64,000 nucleotides of DNA from Gerris lacustris (GCA_951217055.1 OX578286.1:7232033-7296032), one strand, 5' to 3'. Shown: positions 10,920 to 23,338, counted from the stretch's first letter. A program made the numbers and translations. The notes: generated from the letters alone by a model not told the origin.

Positions 10920-11180
10920 AATTCTCAGACTACGTCTGAACAATTAGCTAATTATGACCTACCATCCTAATTTCAATAAAATCAGTGGAGTAGTTTTTAA
11001 GATAAATTAGTTCGCAAAAATTAAATAACAGACCAACAGACAGACACGAAACTAAAAATGTTCCCTGATGGCTGAAACGGATTTCTGTCTTGGAATTTTT
11101 GAAAATCGGAGACATAAAATATTTTTTATCTTTAGAACGGTCACATGGCTTCCGTTACCTTTGGTAACCTCTAAAGGAAA
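10920..11180 (+). repeat. Dispersed repeat family B (copy)
   Basis: Contains the family signature ACAGACAGACACGAAAC followed by ATGTTCCCTGATG and CTGTCTTGGAATTTTT, and a GGAGACATAAAA motif. Shared with 47220-47690 and 48820-49030. Confidence 0.65.
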
Positions 11181-11238
11181 ATCAAAACAATGTTGACGGA
11201 TTTAAATAAATTGGTAATGCGTGAATCTCACGTAAAAA

Positions 11239-12230
11239 GGGTTTCGTTGGTATTGTGAACATAAAATTAGTAAGGGGGGAGGGGAGAAAAGTTTTGATTT
11301 TTTTTTGACAAAATGGCGCGCAAAATTAAATGTTAACATCAAGTGTTATACATTTTTGAAATCTACTCTTCAATACCTTTCATTTGATACCCCACTCAAA
11401 ATTAAAAAAAAAAAAAAATTCGGATAACATGAATTATCTGCCATCATTGATTTCCAGTAAATCAGATCAAATTGATAATCTTATTTTTTGTATGGCCCAG
11501 CAGACCGCACATTTTGCATATTTTTCTATATTTTTAGTAATAGCGGAAATACAATTTTAGGGGGGGGGGGGGGGGGGGGCAAGCAAAATGTCGGTGTTTT
11601 TTGACAAAATGCCGCTGAAAATTAAGCACTATCCCTAAGTGGTATATATATTTCTATTCTACTCTTCAGTACCTTTCATTTGATACCCCACTCAAAATTT
11701 AAAAAAATATTTTTTTTTCCCCGTGACAGGTATTAGCCGCCATCTTGGATTCCCAGTAAATCAGATCAAACTGCTAATCCTTTTTTTTCTATGGCCCAGC
11801 AGACCGCACATTTTGCATATTTTTCTATATTTTTAGTAATAGCGGAAATACGATTTTAGTGGAGGGGGGGGGGGACACGCAAAATGTTGATGTTTTTTGA
11901 CAAAATGGCGCCTAAAATTAAGCACTTTCCTTAAGTGGTATATATATTTGTAATCTACTCTTCATTACCTTTTATTTGATACTCCATTCAAAATTTAAAT
12001 AAAATATTTTTTCGCGTAACGTGAATTATTCGCCATTTTGAATTTGAATAGCTAATAATTGTGAGTTCTCTATATTATTTCTGTGTGGACGTCAAAATGA
12101 TCTTTAATATTGGAAAGTTTCATGTTTTTATCTCTTTTGGTTCAGAAGTTATTGGAACCGTACAAAGTGATAGACAGACACAGGAACGAAACTATAAGTG
12201 TTTCTTTTTTTGATTTTACCAACGAAACCC
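11239..12230. mobile_element. TIR-bounded repeat (GGGTTTCGTTGGTA ends) with ~295-bp internal tandem copies
   Basis: Begins GGGTTTCGTTGGTA and ends TACCAACGAAACCC. Inside, three tandem units of about 295 bp share ATCTACTCTTCAATACCTTT, ATTTGATACCCCACTCA and GGCCCAGCAGACCGCACATT; the phase marker recurs at about 11361, 11655 and 11953. Runs of G (up to 19) sit at unit junctions. A further diverged unit lies at about 12940-13270, and a second copy of the right end at 14000-14092. Confidence 0.7.
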
Positions 12231-13880
12231 TAATAAGGAAGGAAATTAAATAAATTTGAAAATAATAGGTTTTAAAAGCATTAAATTATTTAAGAATAAG
12301 AAATAAGACGCGGGATAGCTGTGTGTAATTAGTAGGGCAGACTATTTAGCAGAATGGTCATTTTGCTTCCGCTATCGTACCGTTACTGCAAAAATTGTGA
12401 TTATAATAAATATTACTATTTATTTGTTTTTAAATAGTTAGAACCAATGATAAGACGGTATCTTGGACCAACGGCAGTTAACTATTTGAGAAGATACAGG
12501 CAGAGATATCGACCTGGGTAAATATCATCAAAATATACAATGAGGAATACTGAGCAAGATATAGATTAGATAATATAGATTATAAAGATTATAGACACAT
12601 CAAAATTATATTAAAGAGTGCGCTTAAAAAAATATTTATAACTTTATGTAATAATGGCTTGTAATTTCTATAGAAATATAAATGTAGTAAGTTAAATTAT
12701 GTTAAAAAATAATTTAAATTAAATATAAATGTTATAATAATTTTAATGGTAAATCAATATTATTTGTATGAAATACATGTCAACCTGAAAATAAATAAGA
12801 GGAAGTGAAATTAAAGGACAGAAAAGGAAATTTCAGTAGTTTTTCACTTTCCTTAAATGTCAGGATGCAGGCAAGAACCTTGCTGAATTCCTGTATATCA
12901 TTATATCCATGAAATTTCCTGGATGACCAGGATTTTTTTCACCCTGTGACAGGAAATATCCACCATTTTGGATTCCTAGTTAATGAGATCAAATTGCTAT
13001 TCTAATTTTTTCTATGTCCCAGTAGACCGCACATTTTGCAAATTTATTTTAACTATATAATATTTTTATTAACACCATAAATATAGTTTTCTCTGGGGGG
13101 GTGCAAAATTTTGACAAAATTACAGCATGAAAAATTAAACACTTTTCACAAGTTTGATATATTTTTTTAATCTACTCTTCAATACCTTTCATTTGATACC
13201 CCACTCATAATTAAAAAAAAATAAAATCGTGTGACATGAATTATCCGCCATTTTAGATTTGAACAGCTGGTAATTTTTAGTTAGTTTTTTTTCCTGTTGG
13301 TGATAATTTTTCCAAGTAATAGGGAGAAAGACGACCACCAGCGGCAGTAAGAAAAAATTGTTATTAAGGACTATAGTTTAAAATTATATGGCGGACGGAT
13401 AGGGCGGAGCAACATAGAGGTAATAAAATAATAAAATAGAATATGTGAAAAGAAACAAAACGTACCGACTGCGACCTGTAGATAGTGACAAAACTTATAT
13501 GCGGGATGCAGATGGCGGATGTATGTGCGGATAGCGGCGGGCGGCGCGGCGGTTACGAAGCGGTGATGTTGAGAGGACTCTTAGCTGACACGTCTCGTCT
13601 AGCTCAAGGCGTCCGTAGCAACACTAATTAGCGGAGCCTCGCGATATCGATGTCAGCTAGTCCCCACTATCTCTCATTGTTTACAAACAACGGCTCGGAT
13701 TCTATCTATTATCTTTATCACCTCACAAACTCCTTACCACCTGTATGTGCGTCAAAACGATCTTTAATACTGCAAAGTTTCATGTTTGTATATTTTTACT
13801 GGTCTTATATTACTTTGCTTTGTAAGTTTCATCGCACATTTCCGTTTCCCCATTTTTGAACCACTTACCGTGATTCAATC
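12231..13880. other. Repeat-derived and unrecognised DNA
   Basis: Bases 12940-13270 are a diverged 295-bp unit of the preceding element. Bases 13490-13660 are unusually GC-rich (GCGGCGGGCGGCGCGGCGG) without a recognised gene. The rest shows nothing I can name. Confidence 0.4.
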
Positions 13881-14092
13881 TTCCCCAAATTTTGCACATA
13901 GATACAACTAAGGTGAAGAATACAGAAACCAAAAAAAAAATGTTAAAATAAGACCAGTTTTGAAAAATTGCATTTTTATATTAATTGTTCCATTCAAAAG
14001 TTATTGTAGCCGTACAGAGTGACAGATAGACAGAAACAGGAACGAAACTGTGAGTGATTATTTTTTGGGTTTTACCAACGAAACCCTAAAAA
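13735..14092. repeat. Dispersed repeat family C (copy)
   Basis: Contains CCACTTACCGTGATTCAATC and TTTGCACATAGATACAACTA, which recur in reverse complement in tandem at 57420-57800, and ends in the ACCAACGAAACCC end of the GGGTTTCG element. Confidence 0.65.
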
Positions 14093-14094
14093 TG

Positions 14095-14345
14095 GCCACT
14101 ACACCTATGGAGGACACACACACTTCCTTTACTCCTAGGATTTTCCATAATTAGAGGGAAAATCCTCAGTGTGTGTAGGCTTATCAATAGGGTGGGTTGA
14201 GGAAAGAATAATAGAATATTATGTTACTAGGTTGTGAAGTGAGTTTTTTCTTTACCGCGGAAATTACATTTACTGTCGAGCGAAGCGAGACAGTAAATAT
14301 TGCCAAGGTAAAGAAAAAACACTTCACAGTCTTGTGGCATATGCT
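14095..14345. repeat. Two short hairpin repeats
   Basis: AGGACACACACACTTCCTTT...AGTGTGTGTAGG (14110-14180) and GTGAAGTGAG...TTTCTTTACC / GGTAAAGAAAAAACACTTCA (14235-14330), the latter around ACTGTCGAGCGAAGCGAGACAGT. MITE-like; class unknown. Confidence 0.5.
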
Positions 14346-15950
14346 ATTTTTTCTGAGGTAGCAGACAATGAAAAAACATTAAATATTAATCACTAATCAA
14401 TATATAATAATAACAAATATTAGTACATACTTAAGACTTAAAAAAAAGAAACCTTAAAAAGAGGTTACACTATAAGAAAAGATAAATAAAACGCATTGAC
14501 ATGTAGCGGATTTTAATCGTACTAGAAGCATTTCTACAAAGACTGCAGCGGCACTAACGGAAGTTTTGACAACTACCCGCCGGAAAATAAAAATCTTTTA
14601 GTTCCTAGGACGTAAAAGATTTTTTCTTTACAGCTAGGTGTAATGAAAAGATTTTTTAAGTCCACGTAATGAAAAAATGGATTTTAGCTATGTTTTTTTA
14701 GGCTCTAAAGTTACTATTTCACAGCCTACCACGGAAAAAATGATATTTCAGCATATTGTAAATGTTTAAGTGCTTCAAGACCTCTGCTGAGACAATATAT
14801 ACTATATTGTCTGAACGATATAGTATATATATCTGAAATATATACTATATAATACTAACGTATATACCCAATTACCTACGAGACCCTAAAAAGGTACTTG
14901 GATTTAAGTAATTTCCTGTGATATTTCGTAATATCTATCAGATAACATTCTTACCGAACATTATTTAGTTTGTAATACACGAACAATATCTATTCTGTAA
15001 ATTCTTCATCCATTGTAATTTATCTGTGTCTGGTTTTTGGTTTACTCAGTTGTTCGCGTAAAAGAGGGAGGAATATTCCCAAGGGAATTGTTTGTTTCCC
15101 TAACACTAAGGCCCTCCCTCCTGTAATTCCCAGATGGGTTGAGGATGGAATTGCTTCCCATCTCATCCCCCCCTCCACATGGATTAAGCCATCAAGCCTC
15201 GAGGTGAAGTCCACTTGAAGCATCGCTGAGGTTTTGGATTCCAACATATATATATATTATAGACTCGACTAAAGTTCCGCCTGGATTTTGGGCTTTACTT
15301 ACTAAAATAAGAAAAAATGAAAAGAAAATCCTTAGAGGCAGAACTAGAAAAGTAATCTAGATAAAATGAGCAAAAATAAATATACTCCAGATAAGCTCTG
15401 CACATCATAAAAGGACCGAAAATATGTAGAAACTTCAATTCAAATACCAAGGCGTAGATAAACAAACATTCATTTGATGACTTAAGTGTGTATCTTTTCT
15501 TGGACAAATTCACCCGATATTTCTCACCCTCGTTTTGCCTCCTCTTAAGATGGGCTTTTGAAATTTGAAACATAAATTTTCCTCACACCCTATCATTGTA
15601 CGAATATAGTCAAAAGTACGAAATAATGTAACAATTAGATATATTCAAAAATTAACTGTTACTAAAAACATTTTAGAGTGAAATATTGGTACTGAAAGAT
15701 AAATACGAGAAAACAAAATGTTCCTTGATGTCTGAAATATATTTTTCTCAAGGAAACGTTTATTTTTATAGAATAAGTAAAAGTGTTATTGAGAATAAGT
15801 AAGTGCAACACTTCCGTTAAATTCCATAAGAATGAAAGCAAATACTTTCCTAACTCCCTGTCACACGTATAAATCTTTTCGACTTTCTTCGGCCCTACGA
15901 AGCGCGGTAGGGCAAGGCACTACAGCTGGAGACTGGATTACAGACCTCCT
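14346..15950. other. Unrecognised DNA
   Basis: No gene supported on either strand. A palindromic ATATACTATAT cluster lies at 14795-14850. The ORFs at 15020-15247 and 15295-15573 (minus) lack recognisable domains. Confidence 0.4.
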
Positions 15951-16480
15951 ATACATTTCTACCTCCCTGTTATACTTTTCTGAGTTTTTAAGCTAAAAGT
16001 AACGTAACGTTTTTGACTTATGTTCCATAGCCTAAACATGAAAATGTCAATATAATACATACATACACTTTTGTTTCTAATAGAAGTAGTACTAGTTATA
16101 GTTCGTAGTACTAGAGTACTAGATGCAACCATTAGTGTGTAGGTAGGGTAAAGTACTTGTTGGAACCTAGCAATTAGGCCATCTTTTAGGCCCATTTTAC
16201 AAGCCCCATGGTAGAGAGTTGCAGCCACTTCACACATCATACCTCTGTACAGTGTACTGCCGAAGCGAGTATGATGTGATCATTATTGAGCCAATCAGAG
16301 CATCACGGCGATGAACCATGACTATGATATGTACCACTCTTGACTAACAGATACAAATTAGAGTACCACGACAGAGAACCCCTTAAACCCTCGCTCTGTT
16401 CCGCTATAGATTCATGGATGAAAATTGGAACATCATAGCAAGGGATCGAACCCACGACATTGTTTCAGTCGACACACAAG
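15950..16480 (-). repeat. Dispersed tRNA-like repeat family D (copy 1)
   Basis: Matches 33090-33390 in opposite orientation: GGAACCTAGCAATTAGGCCA, CCCCATGGTAGAGAGTT and CACTTCACACATCATACCTC. A box-B-like GGGATCGAACCCACGAC (complement of GTCGTGGGTTCGATCCC) at about 16440 suggests a tRNA-derived component. Confidence 0.65.
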
Positions 16481-17463
16481 GTCGTCTACTCTTGTCTTTG
16501 TTCTGTCTGATCACTAATTCTATTCCATCCACAATTCTGCAAAAATTAACGTACTTTCGGGCACCAAGAAAATGTTTTTCTGAAATCTATGTTTTTACGA
16601 GGTTGCTGAATACGAATTTGAAGTCCAAATATCTCATATACGTAGTTTTCCCAAAAAGTGCCCCAAAAGTAAGAAAAAAGTGATTTTCGACTCAAATTTT
16701 CGCCCAAAAAAATGGTCTTTTAAAAAAAAATTGGGTGTTTTAATACCTTAACTGTCAACCATGCTCAACACTAATCTAAAGTTATGAAGATTAAAAATTG
16801 AAAAAAAAAAAAAATAATAAATAAATAATTATAATATTGCCTTTTCCTCATATTGAGTCTTAGTATTTCTATTTAATTTTCAGTAATATAGCAAATAATG
16901 TTTTTACTTTTTTCTGATGTTGACTGACATAATTCTATAGGATTAAAGTCTATGTTCAATTGGTGTAAAAAATTGCAGATCCGTTTTCTGCATAGTTTAA
17001 AGATAATTAAACACAATTTTTTCATTTTTTTGTGCAAAAATTGGGTTGAATAAACCCTCAAAAAGAAAATTTCCCTAATTTAAAGCGATTTTCCAGGAAA
17101 ACTGTTCGTATGTAAAATATGGACTCCAGATTCGGATTCATCGCACAAGAAAAGTTCAGATATTGGGTATTTTCACTCTGGTACTTTTTTTTTTTGCAGA
17201 ACTTTATAAAAATTTAGAGTTGTATCAGCAATGCACAAAAGCAAAGACGGTTTAGTCATAACCACAATTTGTAATTGTATTATGTAAAAATTTTACACAC
17301 TAAATTAACCTTTTTATTCTTTATACATTTTTTTTTTTATCTAATTCAAGAACGCATACAAATATTGTGCTACAACTTGTACAGTTATGTAATATATTAC
17401 CTTATAAAAGTAAAGTTCATAGGAGGAGGTTATAGGTCTCAAGTAAAATAATGGAAACAAATA
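16481..17463. other. Unrecognised AT-rich DNA
   Basis: No gene, hairpin or element end recognised. Low-complexity A and T runs only. Confidence 0.4.
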
Positions 17464-18040
17464 CATTTATCTACGATTGATACGAAATATAAACATTATA
17501 TCTCTGTTTAGATGCGTAGAAAGTGATTCTTTACTTACTTGTATTCATTGCGCATGCGCGTCTCATAGTTCTGAAGAATTCCTCTTCTTTACCACCCTAG
17601 CGCGGTAAAGAAGAGGAATTCTTCAGCTTTACGCACGATTAGCGAGTTTGTTTACATTTAACAAAACTAATTTGCTATTATTTTATTAAAGTTTAAACTG
17701 TTTATATCGAGTATTTAGTGAAAAACAATGAATGAATCAAGTGGCTTTGACGAAAATGTGGAGAATAATACTCCTCCAGAAATAATTAATTCGGCAAAAA
17801 ATACAAATCAAGATTAATGCCATCTTTATCAAGAGAGAGATACGAACTTACATACAGCAAGTTTATTTTTTCTATATTTATTATTCAAATCTAACAATCG
17901 TAGATAAAGTACGGTACGCAACTCGTGCGAAAACGGCATTTTGCATTGCTCTTGTGGTTTTACTACCCTCGCTGTCGCTCGGGTGCAAACTCCACACTCG
18001 CATGCAAAATGCTACTTTCTGCACTCGACGCGTAATGTAC
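17464..18040 (+). mobile_element. Hairpin-bearing repeat with Crypton-like ORF start (copy 1)
   Basis: One of three copies (others 42216-42765 plus, 49045-49625 minus). Order: TTTATCTACGATTG end; a near-perfect 56-bp hairpin CTGAAGAATTCCTCTTCTTT/AAAGAAGAGGAATTCTTCAG at about 17570-17625; an ATG at 17728; a short acidic ORF ending in a motif like SRERYELTYSK; CAATCGTAGATAAA (inverted copy of the start); then a GC-rich part (CTCGCTGTCGCTCGGGTGC). The SRERYE..Y segment resembles the N-terminal region of insect Crypton-type tyrosine recombinase ORFs. Here the ORF is frameshifted. Confidence 0.55.
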
Positions 18041-18755
18041 TATTATATAGTATTATTTGTAAAATAAAGTAAACTTAATTTACAGTTTATTTTCTTGGTT
18101 TTAGGTTGGAAATACAGTTTAAATAACGTATACTTATAATTAAAGTTTATTAGAAGAACACTTTATATAGTGTAGTTAATTTACAGTTAATACATTGTAC
18201 AGTTTATAATAAGGAGTTTAGGTTGGAAGTAAATTTATTATTCACATTTATTTAAAGTACAGTTTATGTAAAATATTACCAAAATAAATTAATATAATAT
18301 ATAATAGCAAATCTTTTAGTTATTATATTATTTAATAAATACCCCTGATGAAACTATAAGGAACAGAAAAGAAAAAAATAATAATTAAATGAAAGTGAAC
18401 AACACATTATGAATGGATAATACAGTTTATTTAATGAATATTTTATTTTGGAGAAATAAGGCTTCCGCTATTAAAACCTAGATTGATTAGGACGAAGACA
18501 GTCATTGATTTTTAAATATAAAGCGATGTACGATATTAGAAAAGCTGATACCATGAACTATTCAGGAGATGTTTCTAGTTTTGAGAGCGAAACTCTTACA
18601 CCAATCACGAGAGACACACCAATCACGATACGTTCGTCATCATCATCTTTCCTTTAATCACTAGAAGAACGTAGGGCTGCAACAAAGGATTTCCACCTGA
18701 CTCGATTTAGCGCCATGTTTTTCAGTTCTCTTATTTCTTTCTCCTCCAGGTTGTT
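18041..18755. other. Unrecognised AT-rich DNA
   Basis: No gene or repeat end recognised. Confidence 0.35.
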
Positions 18756-19352
18756 CTAAGGATCTTCGAAAGCAAAGTAAAATCAGTTCTGCTAAACTGA
18801 TGCCAAACATGGAAATAAAAAAAAGAAATAAATAATAATACAATTACAAATACAAATAAGCTACAAATCTTCTCCTACAACTGCCTAAGAAGAACAAAGC
18901 ATAAAGAGAAGATCTGGAATATAGAACTCTGGAGGAAGTGTGGACATAGCCCAATAGGGATACTACAAAAGCAAGGAAGTATGGCTGGATTGGACACACC
19001 CTCAGGAGGACTGAAAAAAACCAGGATTTCTGCCAGGATTTCTCTTCCCCTGTGGGTTCCATTCCAGGGCCTGTCGACTAACGTTTTTTTCAGTCCTCCT
19101 GAGGGTGTGTCCAATCCAGCCATACTTCCTTGCTTTTATAGTATCCCTATTGGGCTATGTCCACACTTCCTCCAGAGTTCTACATTCGTGATCTTCTCTT
19201 TAGGCTTTGTTCTTCTTAGGCAGTTGTAGGAGAAGATTTGTAGCTTATTTGTATTTGTATTTGTATTATTATTATTTTTTTATTTTTTTTTATTTCCATG
19301 TTTGGCATCAGTTTAGCAGAACTGATTTTACTTTGCTTTCGAAGATCCTTAG
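18756..19352. repeat. Large palindrome (about 265-bp arms, 63-bp loop)
   Basis: Bases 18756-19020 and 19084-19352 are near-identical in reverse complement (from CTAAGGATCTTCGAAAGC to GGAGGACTGAAAAAAA). Open frames on both strands are mirror images of each other. The arm sequence may come from the 3' part of a LINE (a W-x-GH-like motif can be read), but this is uncertain. Confidence 0.85.
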
Positions 19353-20042
19353 ATTGGTTCTTCATCTGAGCGACAGAGACCTCCATATTCGCCTTAGTTG
19401 TGCAAAAACTCCTTTTGCTTTCTTGATTCTCTGTTGTACGTTTTCATCCGTTCCACTGGCCTTCAAAATCTAACTGCTGAAATAATGGAACTGTTCTACC
19501 TGTTCACGATAAGTTCTACAGCCAGAAAACCTAGAACTTTAGAAATGATAATCTGGGTATGCCATCTACTCGGGTTGCTTCGTTTCAATGGATGTAGATT
19601 TGGACATTTCGCTTCCAAAACTAGAATCTTCTTCTATAAGAGTTCTACCCTTAAACTCTAGCTGATACCCTGAACTTCCCTGAAGTTGTTTCCAGTGAAG
19701 AGAGCGACGATTCGAGGCATACATACGATAAATTATGATCACCACGAGAAGACCTAAATAACTTCTAAAATTATCATTTATACTCATGCCAATATAAATT
19801 GTAAATATGACAGCTCAGATTGTCCAACCTATTTGAGGGGAAAAATATAACCACTAGGTGGTTATCTTAAGGTTATCCCGTGATATTTTTATTTGCGTAG
19901 TTGGCTCAACCTACTACCCGTCAAAATCTCGAGCTCACATTGGCTCATCCCCCTTTTTTTTCGATTTTCCCGCGCTGCCAGAATAACGAAGTATAATGGC
20001 ATGAGTGTAATCGGTTTTGTCATTATGAATTTAAAAGTGAAA

Positions 20043-20080
<38 letters not shown>

Positions 20081-20093
20081 ATATATATATTTA

Positions 20094-20136
<43 letters not shown>

Positions 20137-21183
20137 ATCACTGATTACATTTTGGGATTTATTTACTATGAATAAGTTATACAAATCCTCAGAAAAGAAT
20201 AACTAACGTAATACCAATGATTGGTTGTTTAGCTGAGATTTTGTGGTACCACTTTATAATTATGGCTAGAGAGGTTGATAGAAAGTAACAAAATACTATT
20301 TTCAAACGCTTTTCGACACATAATATAATTTTCAGTGTTAAGTATTAACATAGTAAGAATAAATTCTCTACTAGCTACATAATATATTACAAGCTTTGTT
20401 GACAAGCTATCTGTACAAGGTGGGGGTAAAATAGGGCTGTGTGAATAGAAGGATTGAGGAAGGAACCAAGGTAAGATCAAGATGATATTATTATATGTCA
20501 AAAGCGTCTATGTATTTTAATCCTGGGATGCTAATGGTAATTGGGTGGCTGGTATTACTAACCATCTTCGATTCGACTAACATTCGTAAAAAAGAAAATG
20601 TTCGGGTTAAAACTAAACTTTTATAAACAGAAACCTATTAAGAACTCATTATTCAATTTTTAAAATAAGATTTACGAACATTTGATGAAAATAAATAAGC
20701 TTAAGGAACATCAGAACACATCTTAAATCAAGTGAACATTAATTCACCTGGCCGCAAGTCCTAGGCCCTATGCTAAATGATCCAGACCCTAATTTACCGG
20801 CTACTGGCCTCTGTCCCAAGGCCAATTAACCTATGCCCATTGCCCTAGGCCATAGGCTCATTCTACGACCAATCAATTACCTAAGTTCATTACTAAACGT
20901 TAATCAAATCGAGGAATAATTTTTGACGGGAATTTACCAGAAAACGATTCTATGCTTAAAAGGACTTCTTCTACTACACTGGCAGGTGTGTTACCAACCA
21001 GTGCAAGCACTGCAGAAGGATGAGGATCCCTCACCATTACATAGGAGCGTGGAAGGTTATGGGTCAAACTGTGCTCTTCAATTCGACTACCATTAGTATT
21101 GCAGGATTATTATAAAATTTTAGTGAAAATATTGCTGTGTAGTTTCGGCTAACCTCTCTAGTCATAATAACAATATATACAAT
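19353..21183. other. 3' flank of gene 3 and unrecognised DNA
   Basis: Contains (AT)n at 20045-20127. The stretch 20750-20880 has repeated CCTAGGCC/GGCCTAGG-type motifs in either orientation. No coding sequence recognised. Confidence 0.4.
20045..20127. repeat. (AT)n microsatellite
   Basis: Interrupted TA dinucleotide repeat. Confidence 0.9.
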
Positions 21184-21315
21184 TTACAATCCTAAGAAAG
21201 GTGGATGGAAATGCATGAGACGTCCAAGGAATCTAGGATGGCAGAATCTACCCAGTAGAGGAACAGCTGCGTTGAAATGGCACATGTTCGAACAGCAATC
21301 ACCATGATCTGAACA
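21184..21315 (-). CDS. Gene 3 exon 2: cystine-knot core and basic/His tail
   Basis: A T-rich tract and TAG acceptor (21316-21318) lead straight into Cys in phase 0 with exon 1. The exon has 43 codons plus TAA. Cys spacing is C-x5-CC-x3-C-x12-C; with the Cys of exon 1 this gives C-x6-C-x5-CC-x3-C-x12-C, six cysteines, the number expected for three disulphides in an inhibitor cystine knot. The last inter-cysteine loop is long and neutral (HFNAAVPLLGRF), and the tail after the last Cys is basic and His/Pro/Phe-rich (for example GRLMHFHPP). The GR could be a processing site, but that is inference. The precursor would be 81 residues. No close poly(A) signal was identified. Confidence 0.75.
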   Translation of the reverse strand, partial: CSDHGDCCSNMCHFNAAVPLLGRFCHPRFLGRLMHFHPPFLGL

Positions 21316-21653
21316 CTAAACAAACGAAATAACAATTAAAAAATGCAATATACTTATCAAATTTTAATTTAATTTAATAATATACATATATTATAATTGA
21401 GTCATATACTAGGGTTCGCGTGGCTCTATCATTGAAGCGAATTGCATTAAATAGTATTGAATATTCACAATGTTCGACAGTAATGGAGAGTCTAGTAGTG
21501 GGGGAGCCACACAGCATTCTTACTATTCCATTGCATTCCCCAATTTATGTGGCACTTAGCTCTTATCACCTCGGCTCATCCTATTACTGACCAAATCACA
21601 CGACTATATTTCACTTACTTTACTTTCAAATTACTTATTCAAATTACTTATTT

Positions 21654-21965
21654 ATAACACCATAATCAAGCCCACTTGGTCATATGGTATTGAACTCTGG
21701 GGATGAACCAAGCGTTCCAACTCCTACCGTATCCAATCCCTTCAATCCAAAATCCTTAGAAGAATAACTAACACTCCTTTCTATGTCTCCGACTTTACAC
21801 TTCACAGTGACCTTAAAGTTGCCTTTGTTCGCGACCTAGCCACCTCCCGATACAAATCTTTCCACGACTGATTTTCCCATTATCCTAATCCTTTTCCACA
21901 ACCTAACATCGCCATTCATCCCTGATAACCCTCCTCGACGCCTAAAAAGACAGTGGTCCCGTGTC
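21654..21965 (+). pseudogene. Jockey-type LINE remnant, C-terminal part of the RT ORF
   Basis: With stops and shifts the plus strand reads KPTWSYGIELWG, then LQSKILRRITNTPFYVS, SDLKVAFVRD and PPRRLKRQW. These are the hallmark blocks after the RT domain in Jockey-clade LINEs (K.W.YGI.LWG; RFQSK.LR.I..APWYV; RRLKR). Lies in the intron of gene 3, antisense to the gene. Inactive. Confidence 0.75.
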
Positions 21966-22129
21966 CATTTTAACATCAAAATTTAGAAAAGAAGTAGTAA
22001 AGAAAGAAATTTATTAAAATGAGACCAACAAGTGAACTAATTAGGACTCAATATTCCAATTTCATTAAAATCGGACAAGTATGTAGTTGATAGCGCTTTG
22101 TGGCAATTAAGTATTTGAAGAGACACTTG

Positions 22130-22910
22130 CAGATTTCGTTAATTTAATTATAATTTATTCAATTTTTACAAGTTATTAGTAGTATTCATACTACGGAACG
22201 TGTAAATTTTAATTTAAATCAAATTATAAATTGAGTACTTTATAATTACAAGCGTATTTCTCAGTCTAGTTCTATTGTCGTTTGTTGACTTCTAAGACTT
22301 GTAGAAACATTTGAAAGCTTAATTCGGGATTAGGTAGCGATATTGTCAGAGGAAAATATTCTTTAGTGTAGCTTAATTATTTAGAGCTCCCGCACACTGG
22401 ATATGAGAGGGACGTACGTGGTTCGAGTCCCGGCGCTGAAGTCTATTTTTCTCTGTCTGTCTCCCTTTATAAATAGTAATTATAATTTGATTTAAATATT
22501 TTTCTCTGTCTGTCTCCCTTTATAAATAGTAATTATAATTTGATTTAAATTAAAATTGAAACGTTCCGTAGTATGAATACTACCAATAACTTGTAAAAAT
22601 TGAATTTCTAATTGATTGTACTAAGTACAGGTACTAATTGAGTATTTTATAATTACAAGCGTATTTCTCAGTCTAGTTCTATTGTCGTTTGTTGACTTCT
22701 AAGACTTGTAGAAACATTTGAAAGCTTAATTCGGGATTAGGTATCGATATCGTCAGAGGAAAATATTCTTCAGTGTAGCTTAATTGGTTAGAGCTCCCGC
22801 ACACTGGATATGAGAGGGAGGTCCGTGGCTCGAGTCCCGGCGGTGAAGTCTATTTTTCTCTGTCTGTCTCCCTTTATAAATAGTAATTATAATTTGATTT
22901 AAATTATAAT
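22130..22910 (+). mobile_element. Duplicated tRNA-derived SINE (two copies in tandem)
   Basis: Two copies (tRNA-like parts at about 22370-22440 and 22770-22845) share GTGTAGCTTAATTGGTTAGA (box A region), CACACTGGATATGAGAGGG and a box B GGTTCGAGTCCCGG/GGCTCGAGTCCCGG, then a tail CTGTCTGTCTCCCTTTATAA. Each is preceded by the same 150-bp block starting TATAATTACAAGCGTATTTC, so a segment of about 420 bp was duplicated. AGTATTCATACTACGGAACG appears inverted at both sides. A fragment recurs inverted at about 38380-38475. Confidence 0.75.
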
Positions 22911-22950
22911 TTATTATAATTAAATTATAATTATTAAATTAATAACTTAC

Positions 22951-23064
22951 AGTTTCCAGCATTTGTCTGCATTGTAGTGGTTCGGGTGTTTCTTGAGATA
23001 TAACTAAAGTAAAAACTATTACAAATATCGAAAGAAATAATACAATATTATTATGCTTGGCCAT
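22951..23064 (-). CDS. Gene 3 exon 1: secreted cysteine-rich (ICK-like) peptide, signal region
   Basis: Encodes 38 residues. After MAKHNN comes a hydrophobic core (IVLFLSIFVIVFTLVIS, residues 7-23), a probable signal peptide cut near SQ/E, then a short spacer TPEPLQ and the first framework Cys at residue 32. Six residues later (RQMLET) the exon ends at a consensus GTAAGT donor (22950-22945), phase 0. A TATA-like TATATAAAG sits on the same strand at 23160-23168, about 95 bp upstream of the ATG, which would give a 5' leader of roughly 65 bp. Compared with genes 1 and 4 it has almost no propeptide. The intron (21316-22950, 1635 bp) holds SINE copies and a Jockey-like LINE remnant. Confidence 0.74.
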
Positions 23065-23159
23065 ACTAGTTTTAATTGATTAAATGGTAAAATAATATTG
23101 TTTTTACATGAACTTGTAAACTTAAAATGTATTTGTCGTTGTTTTTGGAAGTAGGTTGT

Positions 23160-23168
23160 CTTTATATA
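23160..23168 (-). promoter_or_regulatory. Candidate TATA box of gene 3
   Basis: TATATAAAG on the minus strand, about 95 bp before the gene 3 ATG. The surroundings are AT-rich, so a chance match is possible; position and form fit a TATA-driven secreted-peptide gene. Confidence 0.35.
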
Positions 23169-23245
23169 TTTTTTGGGGGACTATATATACATACATCTAT
23201 ATAATCTTTCTTTTTTATTTGAACTGTCACAGACACACTCATCTT

Positions 23246-23252
<7 letters not shown>

Positions 23253-23333
<81 letters not shown>
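23253..23333. repeat. (AT)n microsatellite
   Basis: About 80 bp of TA repeat, upstream of gene 3. Confidence 0.95.
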
Positions 23334-23338
<5 letters not shown>

